Source of the DNA: Adineta steineri | Lineage: Eukaryota; Rotifera; Eurotatoria; Adinetida; Adinetidae | DNA: 64,000 nucleotides | Assembly (NCBI GenBank): GCA_905250115.1 | Contig: CAJNOI010000042.1 | Location: 124,001-188,000, forward strand | Direction: 5' to 3' | Shown: positions 35,357 to 45,362 of the stretch, piece after piece | Layout of the letters: each line of letters starts with the position of its first letter | Numbering within the stretch: the first letter of the stretch is position 1 | Notes under the pieces: generated by a model | Databases searched by the model: none | The model's input: only the letters and a program-made list of their open reading frames with translations | What the model was told of the DNA's origin: nothing | Made by a program: the position numbers and the translations under genes

Positions 35357-36289
35357 TTAATCAATGGACATGAAATTTTCTTCTCCTTCTTGTATTTCTT
35401 CCTTCTTTTTTTTGTGTGATTTTCTAACATATGATGATTGTTGTTGTTGATATTGTTGTTGTTGTTCTTTTCTATTTGATTGTTCTTCGAGCATATAAGC
35501 TTGTGCTGTTGTGTAATCAACAGGTTTATCAACTGAATATGATAATTTAATTCCAAGCATTTCTTCAATCATAAATGGTTTAAGCCAACAAACAAGTGGA
35601 GAATAACCGGATTGATAACAACCTAATGGATGATAAAATAAATAACCATCTTCAGCTTCAATTAAATCTTGTTTATCTTCAATTTTTGTACGAGGTAGAA
35701 CTTGAAATTGTTTATCTAACCTTGTATCATCATTTAATGATGTTAACATAAAAAATCGACATTGACATTCAATATCTGTAGAATAATCTTGTCCATTCCA
35801 CATTATTAAATCAATTATATGATATATTGATGAACGTTTATCATAAATACAATATAAAATTGTTTGTTTAGGTAAATTTGTAAACATTGTCCACATTTGA
35901 TTACCATATTTACTATATACATATGTACGATGTGATTGAACAACAACGATACAACGTTGACCACGTGGACATGAAACTATAAACCATGATGATAGATCAT
36001 CGGGAGCTGAAAATAACCATTCAGCAAGCATCATACCGATCGGACAAGTAGAATATGCATTTTTACGATGTTGACGAGGTGGCCATTGTGGCTTATTTTC
36101 TTCGATTAATTCATTATCATTATCTTGAAAACGAATTTGAGATATTAATTGTTCTCTTTTATCTTTTTGTTTTTTTAAAACTTCTTGTCGTCGTTCAATT
36201 TGATTTTTAAGTGAAGATATAGAATTTGTTTTTAATTTGTACAAGGAAAGTGATGATAAATCAATAATTGAAGACATTGCCAACGCCAT
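35357..36289 (-). CDS. SNUPN: Snurportin-1-like snRNP import adaptor
   Basis: A single exon encodes 310 residues (human 360). Residues about 17-50 (LYKLKTNSISSLKNQIERRQ, then EVLKKQKDKRE) correspond to the importin-beta-binding segment of snurportin. The m3G-cap-binding domain follows: MLAEWLF, WFIVSCPRGQRCIVVVQSHR, LYCIYDKRSSIYHIIDLIMW, a CRFFMLTSL block, and GYLFYHPLGCYQSGYSPLVCWLKPFMIEEMLGI, all of which align with human snurportin. The protein recognises the trimethylguanosine cap of spliceosomal snRNAs and brings them into the nucleus. The tail is Gln- and Lys-rich. The stop codon lies only 21 bp from that of KANSL1 on the other strand, so the 3' UTRs must overlap. Confidence 0.92.
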   Translation of the reverse strand: MALAMSSIIDLSSLSLYKLKTNSISSLKNQIERRQEVLKKQKDKREQLISQIRFQDNDNELIEENKPQWPPRQHRKNAYSTCPIGMMLAEWLFSAPDDLSSWFIVSCPRGQRCIVVVQSHRTYVYSKYGNQMWTMFTNLPKQTILYCIYDKRSSIYHIIDLIMWNGQDYSTDIECQCRFFMLTSLNDDTRLDKQFQVLPRTKIEDKQDLIEAEDGYLFYHPLGCYQSGYSPLVCWLKPFMIEEMLGIKLSYSVDKPVDYTTAQAYMLEEQSNRKEQQQQYQQQQSSYVRKSHKKKKEEIQEGEENFMSID

Positions 36290-36470
36290 AACACGAACAA
36301 TCTAAAAAGAATAAGATCTTTCGAAATGAATGCATTTCGAATATTAAATATTTTTTTCTTCCTCTCTCTTTCTCTTTTTTTTCCTTTCTGCATATGTCAT
36401 TCTTTCGTAATACCGAAGCAATTTTTTCACCTCTATTTTTTTATCTGATAGAGAAAGAAAAAAAAATGAT

Positions 36471-36501
36471 TATACACACACACACACACACGCGCACACA
36501 T
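36471..36501. repeat. CA microsatellite
   Basis: A dinucleotide ACAC tract interrupted by CGCG, located between the FAM13-like and snurportin genes. Confidence 0.9.
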
Positions 36502-36550
36502 ACAATTTACAAAAGACAATTACATGTATAAAAAAAAAAGGAATTGTCTT

Positions 36551-38037
36551 TTAAGTTTGTTGTTGTTTTTCAACAAGACGTTTTAATTGTCGATAATAAT
36601 CATACAGTGGTTTCATAATACGTTTTTGTTCACTAGTCGTTGGTTTCGAATATTTATTTTCAAATCTTAATAATTCTTGTTGCATATCACATTTTTCATC
36701 ATAGATTTGTTTTGGATTCATTTGTGAAAGATCATGTGGACGACCATGTCGTAAACGATGTTTACTCATACGTTCTTGTATATCACGTGCTTCTAATTCC
36801 AATGGACTTGTTTGTTGTTGAGGTGAATTCCATATATCTGACGATGGACTTGGAGCTGTTACGGGTCGTTTTGGATTTAATGATTGTACTAATGGTGATT
36901 GTTCATTCGATGATAAAGGAGTATTTGGTGTATTGGATGTTACAAGTGGAGTTTTTGTTGTTGCTGTACCTGGACGACGAGAAGAATTACTTATCCGACG
37001 ATCAGTCGTAGATGATGAAGATATAGACTAAAATATATTTAAATTATGATTATATCTATTTATAATCAATTTTTAATTATAATGCATATAATTAAGATCT
37101 AATCAATTGTTCTATTCACTTACACTACCTTGAATAAGTCTTTTTATTGTATCAAAAAACTATAAAAGAGACTAGACACGCAACAATGATCATATTACTT
37201 TTTTTTATAGGCCAGAGCAATAGGTCATCGTCACCGTTAAATTTATAATTTCGATTTAATTAGACAAGATATAATAAAGAATGAATTTGAATAAAATATA
37301 AATTAAAAAAGAAAAGTCTATATGATTATCTTAACTACAGTCTAGCCACGAAGGTTTTTTTTTCATTGCTTCTCATTTATTATCTGTTTATTTGTTTTTA
37401 TTATCAATAGAGTCTGATGACCTTCGTCACACGTTATATTAATAAAAGTGTAAAAGATGATTTTGTCTTTTAATGCATCATCACTCATAGTTCAATTGAT
37501 TAATTAACCTCCGATTTTCGAGTACAAAGGTTTCGATAAAAAATATATACAGAGAAAAAAAAAGAAAGCGTCTAATTATAAGTAAAACTAAGAAATTGTT
37601 TTAATAAATAATCTTACATCTTTTGGACTATAAACAGGTTTTTTTGTTTTAATTGTAATTCCTGTATTATTAGTTGGCATAATTGTTGAAACAGGTTGTT
37701 GTTCAAGTAAAATATTTGAATTTAATGATGATAAATCAAGTGGAGGAACATTATTTGTTCGTTGATTATAAGTATTTGTATGTTTTGATGTTGATGATGT
37801 ATGATAATGTTGAGATTGTTTTGGTGTCATTATCATTGATGCACCATTTGAATTTATATTTGTTGTTAAAAGTGTAAAAGCTTTTGGAAATGATTGTGAA
37901 AAACGATAATAATGATCTGATGGTGTTATACCACGAAATAAAAATCCATCAATTGCTAAATCAATACAATCACGTAGAAAATTATTTGTTGATATTGAAC
38001 TTAATAATGAACTGTTAGAATCGTTAATCATTGACAT
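36551..38037 (-). CDS. FAM13-like protein without a RhoGAP domain
   Basis: Three exons (37618-38037, 37124-37159, 36551-37027) encode 310 residues. The C-terminal 85 residues match the FAM13 C-terminal domain: RLRHGRPHDLSQMNPKQIYDEK, a helix DMQQELLRFENKY, then SEQKRIMKPLYDYYRQLKRL, compared with MKPLYDRYRxxK in FAM13A. The middle is Ser/Thr/Pro-rich. The N-terminal 55 residues (NNFLRDCIDLAIDGFLFRGI, SFPKAFTLL) form a separate conserved-looking piece I cannot name. Vertebrate FAM13A and B carry an N-terminal RhoGAP domain, absent here as in FAM13C. The 36-bp middle exon encodes FFDTIKRLIQGS and is flanked by clear GT/AG sites. The start codon is 206 bp from that of the divergent EAF gene. Confidence 0.75.
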
Positions 38038-38243
38038 TGTTTTATAGTGAATAAAATATTAACTAAGAATATTTTTAAAATATACAGGAAGAGAAAACAA
38101 CGAATTGATCATTAGCAACCAATCCTATTTGATTTTAGAGGACATAAAAGATAATTTGAATAGTTCATAAAATTGACCAATCATTGAACGAATGTCAACC
38201 GTTAGAAAAATTTCGTTTCACTTTTTTTTTTGTTTTAATCAAA

Positions 38244-39908
38244 ATGGCTTCAGCAACTAATATAAATCCTTTACTTGATTATTTGGAGGATGGAAAAGCA
38301 TATGATCTAGAATTTGGTGATACATGGAATGATGGAAATTCATCGAAATATGCATATCATACTATTAAATGTAATAGAAAAATTAAATATTTCTCTTAAT
38401 TTATTCGTTTTTTTTTTTTGAAAAATATTTTTAGATGATTTTAAACCAGCATCTGTTATTAAGTCTGAACAAGCAGAATTAAGTGTTGGTCTAACACAAG
38501 ATGTTTCAATTACATTACCAAATGTTGAAGTAAGATTATCGAATAAAAAAAAACGAAGTTAATCATTCGAAAAGTATAGAAAAAACTCAATATGATACAG
38601 TTTTTGTAATTCTATCTAACGAAGGAACATATTTAGATTGTATCCTTTGACGGTATGCAGACTTAGATGATATGTGCGAACCTTGAAGTGAGTTCATTCT
38701 TTCGTACGATTTGTATGTTTGTTTTACCCGACACTTGAAGATATTTATAAAAAATTCTAATCACGCATTTTCAGCCTAGAATTTTACTCATAGATAGATG
38801 ACATTGATATAAGAATGCATTCGAGTTACAACTTGTTAGATTTATTTACGCACAAAGTCTCACCTATGGAATAGATTATTCGAATTTTTTCCTAAATATT
38901 TTGCAGTACATCGAAAGTCAAGTAAAATGATCATAACAAAGGCAGAGATACAGAATCTTCCCAAAAATTAACCTCAAAATTTTCCCCACAATTTTTCGAA
39001 ATTTTCCAGAAAAATGCAATTTTTCAAAAATCTGCCTCTCCGCGCAGGGCGCACGGGGGCGCGTCTCCACCTTTGTAATGCAAAGGTATGAAAGGATGAA
39101 TTCGTTTCAATATTTACGTATGTCATCTAAGTCTAATTATCGTCAAAAGATGGAGTTTAAGTGAATTGAATATATTTCTTTATAAATTAAGAAATCTTAA
39201 GTACATGTTTAAAGTAAAAATGTTTTAGGGTTCATTAACTCAATCAACGAAATTTTCTGGTAATACAAAATCGTATACAGCAAAAGAATGTTTAATGGTA
39301 ATTGATCCACAAACTGGAAAAATTGTTATCGAACGTTTATCAGCAAATGTTCGAGTCAAAAATGTTCGGTAAGAAAATATTTTGTAAGAAAAAAATAAGT
39401 AATTCTTTTTTCAATAGAATGGAAAATCGTCCTGGAAATCCACCAGTGAAAACTGCAATTCCACCACGTGCAACAGTTACTGAACCTCAAACAGAGAAAA
39501 AAGCATCTAAAACAGCAACAGCAACAACTAGTAAAGTAACAACACAAAAAGTAACTAATCCAAATAAACCAATACTCAATGCACCTGTTAAACCAATGCC
39601 AACAAAACGAACCACATCTCCTATGGATGATCGATTGAGTGATGAAGAATGTAAATTAATTTCTTTAAATAGATTCTTTTCGTTAATAAATATTTTTTTT
39701 ATAGCTTCACCAGATCAAACAACAACAACAACAACTATTCCTACATTTACATCAAATCCTGCACCTGTACAAACAAATGTATTAGCTAGACGTACATCAC
39801 ATACAACACTAGGTTTAAATCAATTATTTATTTTAAAATTCTTTTTATTATTTGTTTTTTTTAGAGCAAGATCTTCAACTTAGTGATACAACGGATGAAG
39901 ATGATTAA
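38244..39908 (+). CDS. EAF: ELL-associated factor (EAF)
   Basis: Six exons (38244-38370, 38435-38529, 39229-39368, 39418-39650, 39705-39812, 39865-39908) encode 248 residues. The N-terminal EAF domain is clear: YHTIKYDFKPASV (human YDFKPAS), ITLPNVEGSLTQSTKFSGN, then IDPQTGKIVIERLSANVRVK, like INHDTGEFVLEKLSSSIQVK. The rest is Thr/Pro-rich, ending DLQLSDTTDEDD, which resembles the acidic EAF tail DLQLSESGSDSDD. EAF binds ELL in the super elongation complex and stimulates RNA polymerase II elongation in the nucleus. An upstream in-frame ATG at 38184 exists, but the family start fits 38244 better. Intron 2 (38530-39228) contains an inverted-repeat element. No AATAAA occurs between the stop and the next gene. 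Confidence 0.9.
38645..39148. mobile_element. MITE-like element with 63-bp terminal inverted repeats
   Basis: Inside the second EAF intron, 38645-38707 and 39086-39148 are reverse complements over 63 bp without gaps, at roughly 70% identity. Shared blocks are TTTGACG, AGACTTAGATGA, TTGAA, TTCAT and CTTTC. The interior of about 380 bp has no coding frame and carries an unusually GC-rich stretch near 39030-39065 (CGCGCAGGGCGCACGGGGGC). Length and structure fit a non-autonomous DNA transposon. No target-site duplication was identified with certainty. Confidence 0.65.
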
Positions 39909-39984
39909 AATTATTTGATTTTTTTTTCTTCTTTTTTTTTGTTTAATTTATATTTATTTATTTATTTGTTTCTTTCTTTCTTCG

Positions 39985-39997
39985 TTATGTATTTCAG
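39985..39997 (+). promoter_or_regulatory. Candidate trans-splice acceptor before microcephalin ATG
   Basis: A pyrimidine-rich stretch (TTTGTTTCTTTCTTTC, beginning near 39965) leads to ATTTCAG ending at 39997, two bases before the ATG at 40000. The upstream EAF stop is only 91 bp away, leaving little room for a separate promoter and first exon. Confidence 0.45.
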
Positions 39998-39999
39998 AT

Positions 40000-42652
40000 A
40001 TGACATCAACTAAGAAAATTGATCGAGCAATTTTATTTTCTCGTAAGTAAAAACTGGGTTTTTTTTAAAATAGTATTTGTTTATTTTAAATTTTTAATTA
40101 GAATGCGAATTTTTCATTGATTATCGATCAAGTCAAGATGGATGTGATCGTTCACTTCGTTTAGGAAATGAATTAGAAAATAAATATGGTGCAAAAATTG
40201 TTGAACAACCACAATCATCTTCAACTACACATATTATTTTTAAGAATGGAACTTTAGAAACGAAATTATTTGCACAAAAATATAATATACCATTAATTGA
40301 ACCATTATGGTTAGAACATTGTATTAAAAAAAGACGTTTAATTGATTTAAAAAAATATCAAGTTATTAATGATGAAAATCAACCACCAACAGGTTATTTA
40401 TTCTTAAAATTTTCTTTTAAATATAGAAATGAACTAAATATTGTAAAAGTTTAATATTAATTTTTTTTGTTCTTTAGAAGAACTTGCTCTTGATCAATTA
40501 GAAATTACAAATAAAAATATGCCTCTACCTTCAACACCTAAAAATAAAGTAAATCATATGTTTTTTTTTTGTTGAAAAAATTCTTTATCTATTTTTCTTA
40601 TTAGATAAATCAATTACAAAATGACAATATTGTTGATTCAGGAAAAAAACCAAAAAAAATTCTTTATACACCAATTCGTGGTGAATTTGATCAAGGAAAT
40701 CCCCATGAATATTTCGATCATCAAAAACGAATTATTACACTTGAAAATTTAGGAATGAATTTACCAGGTTAAATTATAAGATTTTTTTCCAAAAGAAAAA
40801 TAATATTGAAATCAAACTTTTTTTAAGATGATAATCATATATTAATCCAACGTTATGGCTGTAGTGTTGCTCGTCGACAAATACAAGAAACTCCAATTCA
40901 ACAATTAGATTTAAAAGGTTAATTTTATTCGAAAAACGCTTCTGGTTTTCTTTATAAATTTTATTCTTTAGATGAACAAATAAATATTCGAAAATATGAA
41001 GAATTACCAACAACAATGAGTTTTCCATATGAATCTCAATCAACACCTATTATTCATTTTGCTAATGTAAGAATTTTCATACGCTAAGAAATACGAGTAT
41101 ATCGAGATCTCTGGAATTAAATTCTAAAAGTAGAACAATTAAATCTAACAAAAATCGATCTGAGATAACTCTTTCCTAGACAAATAGATATGATTAACAA
41201 GTTGTTTTTTAGACAGTTCGTCGTCCCCGAAATTGTCCAATTGAAATTATTATTTCACCTTCAACAACCTTCGATTTCGACAGTCAAAAACAATATGCAG
41301 CTTTAGGTGATCGTCCTCAATCAACTCCAGTTTCATCACCTATATTACAACCAGCAGTACCATTAACTATTATTGATAATCATGAAGTACATGAAATTAT
41401 TATTGAAAATAATCCTAAAGAAAGTCGATTTATTACACCATTAAAAACAATTGATTATTCATCATTTACTAAATTAACACCTCTATATTCAAGAAAATCC
41501 AAAGTTCGATTTGAAATATGTCATAGTGAAGATGATGAAAGAGAATTAATATTACCAAATATTCAAAATATATTAAATGAACTTCAATCATCTGTGAATT
41601 ATGATCAAATTATTCCACGACCACCACCACTTCTTGCACTTTCACAAGCAATTCGAACTAGACATCCTGAACAATTAATAGAAACAAAAATTAATAACCA
41701 TTTATCGTCCATTAAAGATTTACCTAATTCACCAGCTAATTATTCATTTGTTTTTTATCAATTTCAATTAACGTATATTAAAACAAGATTAGAATTTTAT
41801 TTTATACTTTTTTATTTTTTTATATTATAGACAATTAGATGAAGTTAAACGATTAACGCGTCGTATGGGTGATTGTTTTTCTACTGACACAATTGATATG
41901 TCAACTACACATGTTATTCTGCCAGATGATGATCCTCAAATCTCATTAACACTTGATCTTTTTCTTGCGTTGATATATGGATGGTTAGTTTTTTTAATAT
42001 ATATTTAAAAATCCAACAATGTGTTACGATTATGAATAAGACTATCGTCATATCAGACAGTGTTTAATCCAGCGCCGCCCATCCTAAATTTTGAACCGTG
42101 TTGTATTTTAATCATGAGATTTATTTGTATAATTTTCTTTCTAGCCGTTTAGTAACATTCGAATGGATAAAATCTTCGTCACGTATTGGTGAATGGTTAA
42201 GTGTTAATAAATTTGAACCTAAACGTTTCTATCAAGAAAATCCATCATTAAATATATATCGTAAATGTCGACAACAACAAAAAGCAATTCATATATTTAA
42301 TGAATGTGGAACGATGTATTTAACATCAATTGCTAAACAACGATCATTATTATTAAAATTAATTACTTTACTAGGTGGAAATGTAAGATTTTTTAATACA
42401 TTATTTTTTATTTTCAAATTCATTTCTCTTCTATAGATCACAGTTAATCGTAATTTAGCTAAAATGGTTATCGGACGTTCATCAAAACCACTTCCAATTA
42501 TTATTTATCCACAAGTTACTGAACAATGGGTTTTTGGTAATTTATTTTTATAAGTTTGTATCAATACTATCTTGTGTGTTTTTTTAGATTCAGTTAAATC
42601 AGGACAATGTCTTCCACCGGATGATTATCTTGTTGACAATACTAATGAATAA
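40000..42652 (+). CDS. MCPH1: Microcephalin-like triple-BRCT protein
   Basis: Eleven exons (40000-40042, 40102-40392, 40478-40548, 40605-40767, 40828-40917, 40972-41066, 41213-41772, 41831-41983, 42145-42382, 42437-42536, 42588-42652) encode 622 residues. BRCT1 is N-terminal (ECEFFIDYRSSQDG, KYGAKIVEQ, TTHIIFKNG, PLIEPLWLEHCIKKR). The long middle is low complexity. The C-terminal BRCT pair follows: TTHVILPDDD...YGCRLVTFEWIKSSSRIGEWL, then LLKLITLLGGNITVNRN...VTEQWVFDSVKSGQCLPPDDYL. This one-plus-two arrangement and the wording of the tandem pair match microcephalin (human [39 protein letters not shown]). MCPH1 functions in the DNA-damage response and chromosome condensation; its tandem BRCT binds phosphorylated H2AX. 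An AATAAA at 42821-42826 is a likely polyadenylation signal. Confidence 0.88.
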
Positions 42653-43600
42653 TTATGTTATGATTATTTATAAAAAAAAGCAATGTTGTTTATGTCAGAT
42701 ATTTTTTGTTGTTTTTTTTTCTTTTGATACTCGAATTTGTCTATAGATTATTGTACAGATAAAATGAATAGAATTGTTAAATTTCAAGAAATAATTATTT
42801 ACTTGTAAAATTTGTTTGTTAATAAATTAACGGAAAACGATTTATACGAAACCCATTAGAAAGAAAAGCTATTTAAAAGTTTTAAATAATGAATTTTTAT
42901 AGAAGCTTCTCTTAAGTAGTTGTAGGATACAGTGGCAGCCAGCCATATTCGAGATATTATAACATTATTTATAGTGCTTTTTGCTGAGAAAAAGAAACAA
43001 TCGCCAGGGAATGGTGATCGGTACTGGAAGGATAAATATATATTTAGATAAACACAATAAGTAGATGCCTCTAAACATGAGAAATATTAGCGTGGGAATA
43101 ATTAAAATAAATGTAAGATCAGATATAGTTAAGGAGTTTTCATTTACATGATATTTTTAAATAGAAATACATCTCCTATGTGTATATTTCAGTAGTAGTG
43201 ACTGTATCACTTTAATATTGTACAGTAGGAGGTGTAAGAAATATTTTTTTTTCTATATAATTTCATAAAGAAAACACTAGTCTATTTTTCTGTGATCATA
43301 CATCACCTAATATCAAAATATACTGTAAAATGTCACGTGCAAAACACTATATCTTACCACGATGCAACTTGTGGTATACTTTAGATTATATTAATGGCTT
43401 GGGAATCACTATGAAAGACGTGTCTATCTTATATTATGATAGTCGTTGATGTGGTTAAATTATGTTCTAATAAAAAATCCTAATTTGTTACAATCAATAC
43501 TTCTCGCGTTATATAGATTATATATGAGAATGGAGAGAGAAAAAGAAAACGAAAGGAAAGAAAAATAAAAATCATTCGTCATTGATGATATTTTAAAATA
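42653..43600. other. Intergenic, no gene seen
   Basis: About 950 bp containing the microcephalin 3' UTR on the left and presumably the promoter of the following membrane-protein gene on the right. No exon or RNA gene recognised. Confidence 0.6.
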
Positions 43601-44182
43601 ATGATTGATCTACGAAAAGATGAAAATAATCATTATGAATTTAAATCAAATTTTCAAATTCTTCTACAATTTCTCTGTTCAATTATTCAATTAATATGTA
43701 TATTAACTATCTTATGTTTACAAATATTTTTAATCATAACAAATCGATGTTTCTTTCATATTGGTTATGGTTTTTGGTCAGTTCCATTTTTAATCATTGC
43801 ACCAATTAGTGTTTGGATATTTCTTTGTAAACGAAATTTATTTTATTGTTGTTTAGTTATTATTATTCATATGTTTTCAAATTTATTTACAACTATAATA
43901 TTAATTCTTAATATACTTATATATATTAAACAAATTGGAATATCTTGTTCAATATTAAATGATTATTCTGTGTCATTTAATATTTCAATAATTATTCTTT
44001 GTATTTTATTGAAAATATTTTTCTATGGAGAAATATTTTTAGTTTATATTGTTGGACATAAGAATCAAAAAATCTCAATTTTATTAAGAAAAAATTTTGA
44101 AATTATATTCGATAAACCAAATAGAAAAACATGGAAATTATTACAATTAGAATTTAATAGACTTAATTATACTGATGTATAA
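43601..44182 (+). CDS. Four-helix membrane protein, unknown family
   Basis: A single exon encodes 193 residues with four hydrophobic segments at about 22-46, 53-75, 80-108 and 125-150. Between TM1 and TM2 is FHIGYGFWSVPFLIIAPISVW, a motif-like segment resembling small tetraspan proteins of the MS4A/TMEM212 type, but no ortholog can be named. Both ends are charged and probably cytoplasmic; the C terminus is basic (RKNFEIIFDKPNRKTWK). Length and topology resemble lineage-specific tetraspan families. It is adjacent to a second tetraspan gene at 45363, but sequence similarity between the two is not evident. Confidence 0.65.
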   Translation: MIDLRKDENNHYEFKSNFQILLQFLCSIIQLICILTILCLQIFLIITNRCFFHIGYGFWSVPFLIIAPISVWIFLCKRNLFYCCLVIIIHMFSNLFTTIILILNILIYIKQIGISCSILNDYSVSFNISIIILCILLKIFFYGEIFLVYIVGHKNQKISILLRKNFEIIFDKPNRKTWKLLQLEFNRLNYTDV

Positions 44183-44867
44183 ATAATATTATTTCATTAG
44201 AACCATATTAATCACATATATGTATATATTTATTATTTATTAATAAAAAAAATCAATTATTCGTTTTTTTTTTCAATTGTATATCAAGGTTAATAGAAAA
44301 TTAAATACAATCGATATCAATGACAAAAAAGAAACTCATTATTAATAGATTGAATCTGTATATAAAACATAAAAGTGAGAAGTTCTATAATTCTACAAAA
44401 TCAATAAAATGATTATTATTTTTAGATAATAGACTTCGAACAATATCGACATAATTATTCATTAGAAAAGTATAGATTAGAAGAAATATATATAACTTCA
44501 TTTGCATTTTAATTGAAAATATAAGAATAGAACTTAAAAATTAATTGATTTCATGTTATTATTCCAATTGAAATAAATGAAAGAGTGAATCACTTCAAAG
44601 TTTTACTTAGATTGTATGACTAAATTCTATAATTTCTTTAGCCTCAAATTCATATATGTTATCAATTGGAGGGTGTGTGTGTTTATGCGCGCAGGAGATG
44701 ATTACATTATCCGCATCCACCCACACCCTTGACGTATGCTTAATTTCAATTGTTCGATATTAAAAGAAGTAGAATTGTGAATATTTTATTTCTAAATGAT
44801 TATATTAAATCGAAAAAGAAATATTCGAGTTTATTGAAATAATTCAAATAAAAATTAAGTCGAAAAA
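44183..44867. other. Intergenic with one strong hairpin
   Basis: AT-rich DNA between the tetraspan gene and the four-cysteine peptide gene, containing both 3' UTRs. The only notable structure is the GC-rich inverted repeat at 44670-44729. Confidence 0.6.
44670..44729. other. 60-bp GC-rich imperfect hairpin
   Basis: AGGGTGTGTGTG (44670-44681) pairs with CACCCACACCCT (44718-44729) with one mismatch. After a small internal loop ATGCG (44885 not involved; 44685-44689) pairs with CGCAT (44712-44716), giving 16 base pairs around a 22-nt loop. The GC content is far above the surrounding DNA. Size and shape resemble an animal pre-miRNA. The hairpin lies in the likely 3' flank of the minus-strand peptide gene. 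Confidence 0.4.
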
Positions 44868-45245
44868 TTAATAATAAATCGCGGGTTTAAATTTTTTTGT
44901 ATCTTTGCATTGATCTTTGCATTTTTTCTATAAGAAAAAAATTATTTCAAAATTATAATTAAATAAGAGATTAACTTACAGCTAGAATTTTTATAGGTAT
45001 TTTAGTACGAATTTGTTTAGTTACACATTCAATTTCACATGGATCTGCATATGCAAATTTTTTTACTTGACGTCGTAAACGCATAAGACTGTTATCATCA
45101 TCATCTGAACTATCGATATCATCAGTATTTAATCCAGTAGATATCAATAAAATAATAAATAGAAAAGAAACTAAATATAATTGAAAAGATATATATATAT
45201 ATTAAATTATAATCAGTTGAACATACTGAATTGATTAATGATCAT
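44868..45245 (-). CDS. Small secreted peptide with a CxxxC...CxxxC framework
   Basis: Three short exons (45227-45245, 44980-45170, 44868-44927) join in frame to an 89-residue product too small and split for ordinary ORF lists. Exon 1 encodes MIINQF; exon 2 continues SFLFIILLISTGLN, completing a signal peptide. An acidic spacer (DSSDDDD) leads to MRLRR, a furin-type cleavage site. The mature part has exactly four cysteines in the pattern C-x3-C-x17-C-x3-C (PCEIEC ... KKCKDQC) with a basic middle. This spacing is that of disulfide-linked helical hairpins. I do not recognise the family, and function is unknown; it could be a hormone-like, defence or matrix peptide. Its start codon is 117 bp from the start used for the divergent claudin-like gene (42 bp from an earlier in-frame ATG). 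Confidence 0.65.
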
Positions 45246-45362
45246 TTTTTAATATTAGAACAGATAATAGATTAGAATAGTATAAGAATGAAATTAGCGC
45301 TATTTTTGTTTTTAATTATACATTCAATTATTTTTTTTCTAAAACAAAACAATCTTTTAAAT

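Noticed and set aside
39865..40042. EAF-microcephalin fusion protein
   Set aside because: EAF ends with a family-typical acidic tail and an in-frame TAA, and microcephalin has its own ATG.
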